Below are positions 49,859 through 59,415 of a DNA stretch of 64,000 nt, in pieces (positions within the stretch are counted from its first letter, which is position 1; each line of letters begins with the position of its first letter). Where the stretch lies: the NCBI RefSeq assembly GCF_001888055.1, contig NZ_LXHZ01000003.1, positions 41,465 to 105,464 of the forward strand. The letters are read 5' to 3'. Source of the DNA: Rappaport israeli (GTDB lineage Bacteria; Pseudomonadota; Gammaproteobacteria; Cardiobacteriales; Cardiobacteriaceae). The translations under genes were made by a program, and so were the position numbers. The notes beneath the pieces are model-generated. The model made no database searches. It was not told where the DNA came from and saw only the letters and a list, made by a program, of their open reading frames with translations.

Positions 49859-50164
49859 TTAGAGGTGGGGATTAAAAAGTTTTTCGCCGATATCGGGTAG
49901 GAGCTGATTGATGTTGTGCTGTTGGTAGCTTTGGCGCCTCGAGAGACGGTAACAAGGCTTACGCCTACCGTGGTGCTGATATCTCGTTGGGTTGTGCCTT
50001 GTTGTAAAAGGGCAAAAATTTGTAGGCGCTTGTAAAGCTCTTGTTGTTCTTTGGGGCTTAAAAGCGCCCCTAGGATAGCAGCTAGGCGCTCTTGGTCGGT
50101 GGTTTGCTGGAGGAGGGTTAGGAGGTAGTGTTCTGGGGGTTGTTTTGGGGGTGTGATAAGTCAT
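49859..50164 (-). CDS. trpR: Trp operon repressor TrpR (frameshifted)
   Basis: Tryptophan-responsive HTH repressor. The central frame reads HYLLTLLQQTTDQERLAAIL, GALLSPKEQQELYKRLQIFA and LLQQGTTQRDISTTVGVSLV then TVSRGAK, which matches TrpR helices and HTH. Two missing bases in the G runs at 50135-50151 connect it to the ATG at 50164, and one in the T run at 49930 restores SYQQHNINQLLPDIGEKL. Reconstructed about 102 aa, the family size. No trp biosynthetic genes are in the window. It lies 20 bp after the Slam-like gene. Confidence 0.8.
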   Translation of the reverse strand: MTYHTPKTTPRTLPPNPPPANHRPRAPSCYPRGAFKPQRTTRALQAPTNFCPFTTRHNPTRYQHHGRRKPCYRLSRRQSYQQHNINQLLPDIGEKLFNPHL

Positions 50165-50184
50165 AATAATGATTCTTTTGTAGG

Positions 50185-51591
50185 TTAGAAGGTTTTGGAA
50201 AATTCCAGATAGGCGTTTGTGCTTTGGCGGTTGTCGTAGTAGAAGTGGTTGCTGTCGGTTTTGTTCCAATTTAAGGTCAGTTTTGGGGTGATGCCCCATA
50301 GGTGCCAGTCGCGTTTCCAAAGGCTTAAGCTGGCGCTGTATTCTAAATCTTGGCGTTTATGTTCAACAAGAAATGCGCCTGCATATTGGCGTTTGCTTAG
50401 GCTGGTGGTGAGGCGGGTGGATAGTCCTTGTGTCCATTCTTGTCCCCAACCAAGATTTAGGCTCGGGCGGGTGTAGGTGTCGGATTTGTTATCAGCATGA
50501 TGATGATAAACGCCAATGCCAGCAAAATAATAGCGTTGGGCGTTGGCGATATGAAGGAGGTTGCTCCCAAGGTAGTATTGATTGCTATGGGTTTTGTTTT
50601 GATTGCTTTTGGTGTGGCTGTAGAGGGCGTTGGCATTGAGTTGCCAGTTGGGGGTTAGCCAATATTGTCCGTTTAGATTGACGCCGAGAGCGGTGGTGTA
50701 GGGCTTATTGGCGTAAAAGCGTTGGTTGATGAAGGGGTTAATGCGCAGGTTGTGTTTAAGATCTTGCCAGCCAAGGCTAGTTCCAAGGGTGAGGTTTAGG
50801 TTGTTGTAGTTGCTTTTATCCCATTGGTCGCCGTCAATGCTGGCGTTTATGGCGCTGTAATAGCCGTTGGCGTGGGTAAAGGTTTTATCAGCGCTGACAT
50901 TATAATGAATGCCTTTGGCTTGTTCGCGGGCGGGGTAGCTGCGTTCTGTTGGGCAGAAGTAGTTTGATTCACCCCGAGCGATGGCTTCTTTAATTTTTTG
51001 ATCGCATTGTTCTTTGGTATTGAGGATGATTTTTTGCACGCTGGGGGCGTTGTTAATATTGTTATCGCTTTGATAATAGGCGCTAAATTCAAAGTTCCAT
51101 TGTTGTTTTTTTTGTAGGTTGGTGAGTTGTTGTTCGATAAGTTGCTGGATGTCTTCGGGTAGGGGTTCGCTGTGTAGGCGTTGGAGTTGGTCTTGCGCGG
51201 CGCTGTCTTGATGGTCGGCGATTAGGGCTAGCGCAAGTTTAAGGCGTACGGGGGGGAGGTTGCTTTCTTGCGCAAGCATTTCGCGGTAAAGGGCGATGGC
51301 GTCTTTTAAGCGGTTTTGTTGTTGCGCGAGGTTGGCTTTGGCATAGCGGATAAGCTGTTGGTTGGCGTTGGCGCTATTTTCATAGATATCTAGCAGGGCG
51401 CTGATGTTTTCGAGGTTGTTATCAACAATGGCTTGGTCGAGAAGATGAGCGGTTAAATTAGGGTCTTGATAAAGGGCATCTTGAGTTAGGGGTTGTTTAG
51501 GCTCCAGAGGTGTGGGTTCGTTAGGATTGTGGGCGTTTTGCGCAAGTGCAGTGAGTGGAGCGAGGGCGGTAAGGAGGAGGAAAAAACGCAT
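50185..51591 (-). CDS. Slam-like outer-membrane protein (TPR + DUF560 barrel)
   Basis: Probable surface lipoprotein assembly modulator, which moves lipoproteins across the outer membrane. The signal peptide is MRFFLLLTALAPLTALA. Residues 40-165 are TPR-like helices (AIALYREMLAQESNLPPVRLKLALAL). The barrel begins WNFEFSAYYQSDNNINNAP, a typical Slam/DUF560 entry, and ends YLEFSKTF with terminal Phe. The length of 468 aa is typical. No surface lipoprotein substrate gene lies next to it, which is unusual. The family call is from architecture, and substrate specificity is unknown. Confidence 0.8.
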   Translation of the reverse strand: MRFFLLLTALAPLTALAQNAHNPNEPTPLEPKQPLTQDALYQDPNLTAHLLDQAIVDNNLENISALLDIYENSANANQQLIRYAKANLAQQQNRLKDAIALYREMLAQESNLPPVRLKLALALIADHQDSAAQDQLQRLHSEPLPEDIQQLIEQQLTNLQKKQQWNFEFSAYYQSDNNINNAPSVQKIILNTKEQCDQKIKEAIARGESNYFCPTERSYPAREQAKGIHYNVSADKTFTHANGYYSAINASIDGDQWDKSNYNNLNLTLGTSLGWQDLKHNLRINPFINQRFYANKPYTTALGVNLNGQYWLTPNWQLNANALYSHTKSNQNKTHSNQYYLGSNLLHIANAQRYYFAGIGVYHHHADNKSDTYTRPSLNLGWGQEWTQGLSTRLTTSLSKRQYAGAFLVEHKRQDLEYSASLSLWKRDWHLWGITPKLTLNWNKTDSNHFYYDNRQSTNAYLEFSKTF

Positions 51592-51676
51592 GGAATAATT
51601 CCTTTTTAGCAGGTAAAGGTGGGCGATTATATCATGCGTTTTTGGTTTTTAGGGGAAGGTGGCGGGTTATTGAGGG

Positions 51677-52344
51677 TTAATTTTGGGTGTTGTCTTTGCC
51701 ATAAAATTTTACGCCAATTTTAATTTTTGAGCGTCCTTGAGAGAGGCGGTGTTGGTTGGTGTCGCGTAGGGAGTAAACGCAACCACAATATTCTTGCATA
51801 TAAAATTGTTCGCGTTTGCTAATTTCAATCATGCGTTGTGAACCGCCTTGTTTGCGCCAGTTGTATGTCCAATATTGAACGTCGGGATAAGGGGCGGCGG
51901 CGCGTTCGCCACTTTCGTTGATTTGTTGCATATTTTTCCAGCGTGAGATGCCTAGAGAGCTGGTTATGATGGGAAAACCGTGTTCATGGGCGTAGAGCGC
52001 GGTGCGCTCAAAGCGCATATCAAAGCACATGGTGCAACGAATGCCTCTTTCGGGTTCGTGTTCCATGCCTTTGGCGCGCTCAAACCAGTTGTCGGTATCG
52101 TAGTCGCAATCGATAAAGGGGACGTTGAATTTTTCAGCAAAGGCGATGTTCTCATCTTTGCGCAGGAGATATTCTTTGCGTGGATGGATGTTGGGATTGT
52201 AAAAAATATGGTGTAGTCGATGCCTGAGGCGAGCATGGCTTCCATGACTTCGCCCGAGCAGGGCGCGCAGCAGGAGTGGAGGAGGACTTTTTTATGTCCA
52301 TCTGGCGGTGTGAGGATTTGGCGTTGCGGTTGGATATTTTGCAT
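51677..52344 (-). CDS. queH: Epoxyqueuosine reductase QueH (one frameshift)
   Basis: Last step of queuosine synthesis in tRNA anticodons, the iron-sulphur QueH type (DUF208), unrelated to QueG. The N-terminal signature [18 protein letters not shown] carries the adjacent cysteine pair, with further cysteines in [14 protein letters not shown] and [11 protein letters not shown]. The frame breaks near 52203; lengthening the T run restores [20 protein letters not shown]. About 222 aa. Upstream it is 12 bp from the secreted-protein gene. Confidence 0.92.
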
Positions 52345-52356
52345 AGGAACTCTTTT

Positions 52357-52878
52357 TTATTGTGAATTTGATTCGGGGTTGGTGTAGTAGGTGCTATTGG
52401 CTTCAAGAGGGGTGAGCATGCCAAAGAAGTCGGCAGGAATGGGGCAAGGTTTATTTTCATCAAATAAATAGGTGTTGCCACGAAATTTAATCATTCCGCT
52501 ACAGGTATCTGCTGGAATAATGGCAGGTTCGTTGGTGGTTTTGGGAATTTGTGCGGTTTGCTGTTCGCGGATAATTTGGCAATGGTTATATTTATGTTTA
52601 TTTTCATCATCGGCAAAGACAAATGTATTACCATTGCGGCATTGGTAGATGCGTCGGGCAATGACGACGGTTTCGCTTGCATCAAGGGTTTCAGCGGTTA
52701 CGAGTGTGGGTTGACCGACAAATTGTGGCTCTTCTTCGGATGGTTCGTGAGTGGAGGGGGTTTGCGTTTTAGGGCTGTTTTGCAAAGGCAAGGGGCGCAC
52801 AGGGGTTCGCTCACCACTGTTTTGGGCATGAGCAGTGGTGATGAGCAAAGCGCTAAGGATAAAGCTTAAGAATTTCAT
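52357..52878 (-). CDS. Hypothetical secreted protein
   Basis: A 173-aa protein with signal peptide [20 protein letters not shown], a Pro/Glu-rich linker (residues 20-60), then a region with paired short modules [24 protein letters not shown] and the similar [20 protein letters not shown]. Each is a Cys-bounded loop around a T(F/Y)xF core, likely disulphide-bonded in the periplasm. I do not recognise a family. Its ATG overlaps the fabB stop by 4 bp, so it is translated together with the fatty-acid genes. Confidence 0.7.
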   Translation of the reverse strand: MKFLSFILSALLITTAHAQNSGERTPVRPLPLQNSPKTQTPSTHEPSEEEPQFVGQPTLVTAETLDASETVVIARRIYQCRNGNTFVFADDENKHKYNHCQIIREQQTAQIPKTTNEPAIIPADTCSGMIKFRGNTYLFDENKPCPIPADFFGMLTPLEANSTYYTNPESNSQ

Positions 52879-54088
52879 GCAAGACGGCTAAAAATCAATG
52901 TGGCATTGGTGCCGCCAAATCCAAAGCTATTAGACATGATGGCTTGTAAAGGCGTTTGGATGTTTTGTTGAATGATGTTTAGCCCTTGAGCATTCTCATC
53001 CAGCGTTTCGATATTGACAGAGGCAACCGCAAAATCATTGAGCATCATTAATAATGAGTAGATGACTTCATTAGAGCCTGCCGCACCAAGAGCATGCCCT
53101 GAAAGGGATTTGGTGGAGCTTATCATGGGCATGGATTGATTTTGAAAGACTTCGGCAATGGCACTGAGTTCGCGCGTATCCCCTACGGGTGTGGAGGTGC
53201 CATGGGCATTGATGTAGTCAATATTGCCAGTGTGGGTTTGGAGCGCCATTTGCATGCACCGCACCGCGCCTTCGCCTGAAGGTTGAACCATATCATAACC
53301 ATCAGAAGTAGCGCCGTAGCCCGTGATTTCAGCAAGAATGGTTGCCCCGCGCGCTTTAGCATGTTCGTATTCTTCTAAAACAAGCACGCTACCTCCGCCT
53401 GAGATAACAAAACCATCACGCGCTTTATCATAGGCGCGGGAGGCTTTGGTGGGTTGGTCGTTGTATTGTGTAGAGAGGGCGCCCATGGCGTCAAAGAGCA
53501 TGGTGAGCGTCCAGTCAACATCTTCACCACCGCCTGCAAAGACGATATCTTGTTTGCCCATTTGGATGAGTTCTGCACCATGACCAATACAATGCGCGCT
53601 AGTAGAGCAGGCGGAGCTCATGGAGTAGTTCACGCCTTTGATTTGAAATGGAACGGCTAAGCAGGCGGCGGTGGTTGACGCCATGGTTTTGGTAACGCCA
53701 TAAGGTCCAATGCGCTTAACGCCACTTTCTCTTAAGATGTCAGCGGCTTCTACTTGTGCTGAAGGGGCAGCGCCTCCTGTGCCAATAACAATGCCTGCAC
53801 GCGGACTAGAGACTTGTTCGGGAGTGAGTTTGGCTTGCTCAATGGCTTCTTGCATGGCGATATAACAATATGCTGCAGCGTTACTCATAAAGCGTAGACT
53901 TTTGCGGTCGATGTGTGCTTTTAGGTCAATATTGATATCCCCGTGTACTTGTGAGCGCAAGCCTCTTTCCTGATAACTTGGCGCAAAAGAGATACCTGAT
54001 TTTAGGGTTTGAAGCGCGTTTAAAACCTCGGTTTTGTTGTTACCTAACTTGACACGATACCCATGCCAGTTACGACCACTCGTCTCAT
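52875..54088 (-). CDS. fabB: 3-oxoacyl-ACP synthase I (one frameshift)
   Basis: Elongates acyl-ACP, needed for unsaturated fatty acids. The N-terminus is [19 protein letters not shown] after adding one T near 54046 (otherwise a TAG follows SS). Motifs: active-site Cys in [18 protein letters not shown], catalytic His in [14 protein letters not shown] and in [14 protein letters not shown], then [14 protein letters not shown] at the end. About 404 aa, as in E. coli FabB. It lies 50 bp after fabA, the classical fabA-fabB operon. Confidence 0.96.
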
Positions 54089-54138
54089 GATGTTGTTCTC
54101 CTTAGTTGAGAAGAAAAATAAAAATGCTTTCTTTGAAG

Positions 54139-54665
54139 TTAAAAGTTCTCGGTTTGCGTAAATAGCCCTACCCGTAGATTGTTGCCCGCATAGATGGGTT
54201 TACCGTCTACTTCCATAGTGGCATCTGCAATGCCTAGAACAAGCTGGCGCATGATGATGCGTTTCATATGGATGTGATAGGTGATTTTTTGTTACTGGGC
54301 AGAACTTGTCCGCTAAATTTAACCTCACCACAACCTAGGGCGCGTCCGCGTCCTTGTCCGCCGCTCCAGCCAAGGAAAAAACCAACCAGTTGCCACATGG
54401 CATCTAACCCTAAACAGCCAGGCATGACGGGGTCTCCTTCGAAATGGCAAGCAAAAAACCATAAATCAGGGGAGATGTCGAGTTCAGCGATAATTTCGCC
54501 TTTTCCGTAGTTGCCGCCAGTGTTGTTGATATTAACAATGCGATCGACCATCAGCATATTGGGGAGGGGTAATTGGGCGTTGTTTTCACCAAAGAGGTTG
54601 CCGTGGGCGCATTGTAAAAGTTCGTCTTTGCTGAAGCTTTGTTTGTGAGTAAGTGCGTTTGTCAT
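54139..54665 (-). CDS. fabA: 3-hydroxydecanoyl-ACP dehydratase/isomerase (one frameshift)
   Basis: Introduces the double bond in unsaturated fatty-acid synthesis. The hot-dog fold carries [31 protein letters not shown], with catalytic His and Asp in the conserved HF.GDPVMPG and LGLDA segments. The frame shifts near 54285. A seventh A restores [20 protein letters not shown], and the end is [17 protein letters not shown]. About 175 aa, the family length. Confidence 0.95.
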
Positions 54666-54698
54666 GCCTATCCTAATGTTAAATAAACGGTTGTTGAG

Positions 54699-56448
54699 TT
54701 ATAAATTCAGAGCCTGTTGGTATTGTTTAAGTAGTTTGTTGTCCAAATTATAAATATCTTGAGCGAATTTAATTTGTCCTTGAGTGTCTGCCCATGTTGT
54801 CCAATAGACTAAATAAATGGGCGTTTCATTGGGGGGATTGACCCAACTTTCTTTGCTTTTGTTGGCGGCGGCGCGGATTTTCTCAGGAGTCCACTGGCTA
54901 TTTTTTAGAAGTATATCAGCAAAATCCATGGGGTCTTGTAAACGTATGCAACCAGAGCTATAAGCGCGGTTGGCGCGGTCAAATAGTTCTTTATTGGGGG
55001 TGTCGTGCAAATATATGGCGTGTGGGTTGGGAAAGAGGAATTTTATGCGACCAAGGGCGTTTTGTCTACCTGGTTTTTGGCGTAGGGTGTAGTGCGTGGC
55101 GTCGCTGGTATGCCAGTTAACCGCTGAGGGTGAAAGGGTTTTGCCATTAGGGGCAACTGCTTCATAAGTGCCATCAAAGGCGGCGGCGTTTTGGCGGAGT
55201 TGGGGGAGTTTGTCGTGCTTGAATATGCCAGGGGGACTGTCCAAGTGGGCTCATAACAACGTGGCGGATGCGGTCAGTAAAAGCAGGAGTGGGGCGGGTT
55301 TTGCGTCCTACTACCGCCTTGGTGTGATAAATCACTTGATTGTTATCAAGCATATTAACTTGATAACTGGGGATGTTGACTAAAACATAGGGATTGCCGA
55401 GGTCTTGGGGCAGCCAGCGTTGGCGTTCGAGGTTGATGGCTAGTTGGTTGATAAGGTCTTGACGGGTTGTGTTGAGGAGCGCGCGGGTGGCAGGTCCTGC
55501 TATCCCGTCGGGGTCAATACCTATATGCTGTTGATAATGTTGTAATTTTTGTTTGAGTTCGGCGTCAAAATAATGATTATTGCCCTCTAGCCCTAATTTC
55601 TGGCGCAGTAGTCCAACGGCTGGGTGGGTCATGCCAAGTTTTAAGGTGAGATTAGGGAGTGAGGTTTCAGGGGTTTGGGTGAGGCGTTTTTTAAGTTGGT
55701 TGTATTGTTTTTTGAGCGCTTGATAACGGGCGTTGTTGGCATTAAAGCTGGCAAGGCGCTGGGGGTGGTCTTGATGGAGATGAGCGTTGCTGAGATTGGC
55801 GATTAGCTCTAGCGGTTTGACTTTAACTGCGTTCCACTCGCGATGGGTTTTTTTGGGGTCGACAATGCCATTAGCGAGATGTTCGGCAAGGGTGAGGTAA
55901 GCATCGGTTAAAAGCAGTTCGTAGTTTAGGCGCTCTTCAGGGGTGAGGGTGGAGGGAAGGTTGTTTAGAATTTGGCTGTGGTAATGGGCAGGATTGAGCC
56001 CATCTTCTTGGCTTTGCTGGATTAGGGTTAGGAGGGTTTGCGCTTGTGGTTGTAGTTGGTTGTCTAGGCTCCAAATAAAAGGATAGTTCTGAGTTTGGTA
56101 GAACTGTTGCACCAGTTCGGGGCGATTTAGGCGGTAGGTTTGACCCTGTAAGTTGGCTTGTTTGGGTGGGGTTTTGACGGCGTTTATAAGCTCATCACGC
56201 TGATTGTCGTTTAGCGGTTCAATGCTGGGAATGGTGGGATTGATGTTTTGGCTATCTTCGGGCGGTGCATCAAGCATTTCAAGGGTTTCGTCTGGAGCGA
56301 GGTTGTCGCTTACAACAGGCGGTGATTGGTCGAAGGTCTCAAGCGCAGTTTGTACGGTGATGGTTAATGCTTGGGCGTTGGCGTTGGGATTGAGCATCGC
56401 CAGTGCAAGAATTGTTGTAATTTTGCAACGACGCGAAGGGGCTATCAT
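54699..56448 (-). CDS. Murein L,D-transpeptidase, YcbB/LdtD-like (frameshifted)
   Basis: Makes 3-3 cross-links in peptidoglycan. N-terminal signal peptide (TTILALAMLNPNANAQA), then an unstructured acidic stretch, a helical scaffold domain and a peptidoglycan-binding domain (LKLGMTHPAVGLLRQKLGL, IDPDGIAGPATRALL). The YkuD catalytic domain holds the active Cys in RAYSSGCIRLQDPMDFA. The frame breaks at 55231-55249: two added C restore MSPTWTVPPGIFKHDKLPQL. About 584 aa, close to E. coli LdtD (615). The catalytic His-Gly stretch is weaker (IYLHDTPNK). Confidence 0.9.
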
Positions 56449-56621
56449 ACGCTTTTCCTTAAATTTTAATTTAAAAATGCCCTATTTTACGCGTATTTGC
56501 AGGCGTTGCCTAGCTAGAGGGTGGTTGTGGTAGTAAAACCACAGGCATTATGGGTGAGGATTGGCAGGGGAGGATGGAGCTGGCATACTGGTGTTGGTGT
56601 GAGCGTTATTCAGGGAGTTTT

Positions 56622-57080
56622 ATGGAAAAACAACGTTTGGCGGTTAATGCAAGGCGTGCGCCTTTTTGGCGGCGGTTAACAGCGCTTTTATATGATGCGT
56701 TGTTGGTGGTGGCGTGTTTGATGGTGGTGGGGTTTGTGATGGTGGCAGCGAATGCTGGGGAGCGGATTGCGCCACGTTCGCCATTGTTCTACGTGCTTCA
56801 AGCGGAAATGTTGCTAACGCCTTTATTATTTTATGTCTATTTTTGGACGTCGCAGGCGCAGACGTTGGGCATGCGCGCATGGCGGTTGGTGGTTATGGAT
56901 GAAAATGGACAAATGCTGGGCGTGGGGCGCGCAATGATGCGCTGGGGGTTGGCGGTGTTAACGTGTTTGCCTGTGGGGTTGGGGCTTTGGTGGGCGTTGA
57001 TAGATAAACAGGGACGGTCGTTATATGATGTACTGTCAAAATCACGTTTGTTTTTGGTAGATAAGAATCCTTATTCTTGA
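56622..57080 (+). CDS. RDD family membrane protein
   Basis: A 152-aa protein with the RDD signature near the N-terminus (APFWRRLTALLYDALLVVACLMVVGF: Arg in the first helix, Asp in LYDALL) and a second helix pair, then RRVVVMDENGQ-like loop WRLVVMDENGQMLGVGRAMMRW. RDD proteins are small inner-membrane proteins of unclear function. The ATG at 56622 is chosen for CAGGGAG upstream, not a codon 72 bp earlier. It is 30 bp before the aminotransferase. Confidence 0.8.
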   Translation: MEKQRLAVNARRAPFWRRLTALLYDALLVVACLMVVGFVMVAANAGERIAPRSPLFYVLQAEMLLTPLLFYVYFWTSQAQTLGMRAWRLVVMDENGQMLGVGRAMMRWGLAVLTCLPVGLGLWWALIDKQGRSLYDVLSKSRLFLVDKNPYS

Positions 57081-57110
57081 ATTGTATTGATTATTTTATG
57101 GAGGTTTGAG

Positions 57111-58292
57111 ATGTTTTCTGGTTTAAAACAATTACCTGATGACCCAATTTTACGTTTGGGGGCGTTGTTTGATGCGGATGTGCGCGAGAATCGTGTGGAT
57201 GTAGGCGTTGGGGTGTTTCAAGATGAAAACGGGCATACTGCTATCATGCGCGCGGTTAAAAAAGCTGAAGAGCGCGTTTGGCAACAAGAAGAGAGTAAAA
57301 AATATCTCGGGTTGGCAGGTAATTTGCGCTTTAATCGTGCTATGGTGGATTTAGTGTTGGCAGAAGCGGTGGATTCTACGCGCGTGCAGGCGATTCAAAG
57401 TGTCGCGGGAACAGGGGGATTGCGCTTGGTGGCGGATGTGTTGGGGCGGATTGCGCCAGAGGCGACGGTGTGGCTGCCCAATCCAACTTGGGGCAACCAT
57501 AAGGCGATTTTTCAAGCCGCTGGATTAAAAACGCAATCTTATTCTTATTATGATGAGCAAAGTGCCGCGGTGGCGATGCAGGCGCTGTTAGATGATTTGG
57601 CGCAGGCGAAGCCTAAGGATATTGTGGTATTGCATGGCTGTTGCCACAATCCAACGGGGGCGGATTTATCTCCTGCACAATGGCAACAGATTGCAGCGCT
57701 TTTAAAAGAGCGTCAATTGATGCCAATTGTTGATTTGGCGTATTTGGGTTTTGGACAGAATTTAGATGATGATGCCTATGGGGTGCGCCATTTAGCCTCT
57801 GTGGTTGATTATTTATGGGTGGTGGTGTCGTGTTCGAAAAACTTTGGATTGTATCGTGAGCGTACGGGGGTTGTGCTAACAGTTGCGCCAAGCGCGCAAG
57901 AAGCGGAACTGGTGCAAAGTTATTTAGCAGCCTCTAGTCGGGCGATGGTTTCAATGCCTCCTAATCATGGCGCAGAAATTGTAGGGGAAATTCTTACTGA
58001 TGCCGCTCTTTCTCAACAGTGGCGTGATGAGCTGGCAAAGATGGCGGACTATATCAAAATGCGTCGCCAGCAATTGGCTTTGGCGCTCAATCAACTAGAT
58101 GGCAAGGATTGGTCGTTTATCACCAAGCAACAAGGGATGTTTAGTGTGTTGCCGTTGGGAGAGGCGCGCGTGCAGGCGTTGCGCGAGGATTATGGCGTGT
58201 ATATGGTTGGCGTTGGGCGGATTAATTTTGCTGGGCTAAAAAGTGAGACGGCGGTTTCGTATGTGGCACAATCTATTGCCAAAGTGCAGTAA
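57111..58292 (+). CDS. Aromatic/aspartate aminotransferase
   Basis: PLP enzyme of fold type I moving an amino group between aspartate or an aromatic amino acid and 2-oxoglutarate. Motifs: FSGLKQLPDDPILRLGALF, GTGGLRLVADVL, WLPNPTWGNHKAIFQAAGL, LHGCCHNPTGADLS, and the PLP lysine in VVSCSKNFGLYRERTG. The 393-aa length fits AspC/TyrB, which cannot be separated by eye. The ATG follows GGAGGTTTGAG. Confidence 0.9.
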   Translation: MFSGLKQLPDDPILRLGALFDADVRENRVDVGVGVFQDENGHTAIMRAVKKAEERVWQQEESKKYLGLAGNLRFNRAMVDLVLAEAVDSTRVQAIQSVAGTGGLRLVADVLGRIAPEATVWLPNPTWGNHKAIFQAAGLKTQSYSYYDEQSAAVAMQALLDDLAQAKPKDIVVLHGCCHNPTGADLSPAQWQQIAALLKERQLMPIVDLAYLGFGQNLDDDAYGVRHLASVVDYLWVVVSCSKNFGLYRERTGVVLTVAPSAQEAELVQSYLAASSRAMVSMPPNHGAEIVGEILTDAALSQQWRDELAKMADYIKMRRQQLALALNQLDGKDWSFITKQQGMFSVLPLGEARVQALREDYGVYMVGVGRINFAGLKSETAVSYVAQSIAKVQ

Positions 58293-58350
58293 ATAATCGT
58301 TACTTAAACAATGTGTTATTAAATATCACCTAAATAAGACAAAATTAGTC

Positions 58351-58380
58351 TTGATTTATGTATTGAGAACGATTACTATT
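58351..58380 (+). promoter_or_regulatory. Promoter with overlapping Fur box
   Basis: TTGATT (58351-58356) is followed 17 bp later by TACTAT (58374-58379), a good sigma-70 pair. Over the spacer and -10 lies GAGAACGATTACTATT (58365-58380). It matches GAGAATGATTATCATT, the Fur-box form I know from gammaproteobacteria, at 13 of 16 positions. Iron-loaded Fur would block this promoter. Confidence 0.6.
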
Positions 58381-58385
58381 AACCA

Positions 58386-58453
58386 CGTCAGATAGCAGGT
58401 TATCTGTCACATTGCCTCATGATGATTTACCCCGATTCGTTCGGGGTTTTTTT
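58386..58453 (+). ncRNA. Candidate Fur-regulated small RNA
   Basis: Starting about 7 nt after the -10, the sequence forms a short stem (CAGATA / TATCTG, 58389-58406), then an unpaired stretch with CACATTGCC (58408-58416), like the pairing core of RyhB (CACATTGCTTCC), and ends in the terminator at 58430-58453. This is the usual layout of an Hfq-type base-pairing RNA, about 68 nt long. No open frame is present. Alternatively it is just the 3' region of the aminotransferase mRNA. Confidence 0.5.
58430..58453 (+). terminator. Rho-independent terminator
   Basis: The stem CCCCGA / TCGGGG with loop TTCGT and seven T. It ends the candidate small RNA and/or the aminotransferase transcript, 138 bp past that gene. 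Confidence 0.88.
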
Positions 58454-58570
58454 ATGCTCTTAAGCTATGCAAAATACAATTCGTCTTATTCTAAAACGGC
58501 ATAAATAACGCTTAAATTTATTTTATACTGTGCCTCGATTATTTCTTTGAGTTATTTAACAGGAGCAGAT

Positions 58571-59340
58571 ATGAAAAAAACAGCCTTGGTCTTATTGTCA
58601 GCAGTGGCATTGTCGGCATCGGCAAATAGTGATATTTCAGAGCGTTTAAGTAATGGTGGGGTATGGACGATTGGTACAGAAGGGACGTATCCCCCATTTA
58701 CTTATCACGATGAAACGGGAAAATTAACAGGCTATGATGTAGAAGTAGCGCGCGCGGTGGCAAAAAAATTAGGCGTAACGGTAGAATTTAAAGAAACACA
58801 GTGGGATAGCATGTTGGCGGGGTTGGATAGTAAGCGCTTTGATTCAGTTGCCAATCAAGTGAGCCTTAATACGCCTGAACGTCAGGCTAAATATGATAAG
58901 TCCGAGCCTTATAGCTGGTCGAATGCGGTAGTGGTTGCGCCGAAAAAGGTTACTTTAACCAGCTGGGATGAGATTAAAGGCAAAAAATCAGCACAATCTT
59001 TAACCAGTAACTATGGCGAAATGGCGCAAAAATATGGTGCGCAGTTGGTGGGTGTGGAAGGTTTGGCGCAGGCGCTTGCTTTGATTAATCAGGGGCGCGC
59101 TGATTTAACCATTAATGATAATTTGGCTATCTTGGATTATTTTAAAGTCAAACCTGATAACGGGCTTGAGATTAAATTACAAGCTGATGACAGTGAAAAA
59201 GAGGCGCAGGCATTATTTTTCGCAAAGGTGAAGAAGAAGCGGTGGCTAAAGTGAGTGAAGCGATTAAAGCGTTGCAAGCTGATGGCACTTTATCGCGCTT
59301 ATCTGAACAGTTTTTTGGTGCTGATATTAGTCAAAAATAA
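58571..59340 (+). CDS. Amino-acid ABC transporter substrate-binding protein, cystine-type (one frameshift)
   Basis: Periplasmic binding protein of the SBP_bac_3 family. The signal peptide is MKKTALVLLSAVALSASA. The body has WTIGTEGTYPPFTYHDETGK, LTGYDVEVARAVAKKLGV and WDSMLAGLDSKRFDSVANQV, close to FliY/TcyJ cystine binders, so cystine is a likely but unproven ligand. The frame breaks at 59216-59220: a sixth T restores ALFFRKGEEEAVAKVSEAIK through GTLSRLSEQFFGADISQK. About 256 aa. It is the first of three transporter genes; the candidate small RNA lies just upstream. Confidence 0.88.
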
Positions 59341-59415
59341 CAGGTAAAATAGCGTTCGCCACTTGTCAGAATTATTTGGCAGGTGGCGATTTTTAATGTT
59401 TAGAAAGAGAGCGTT

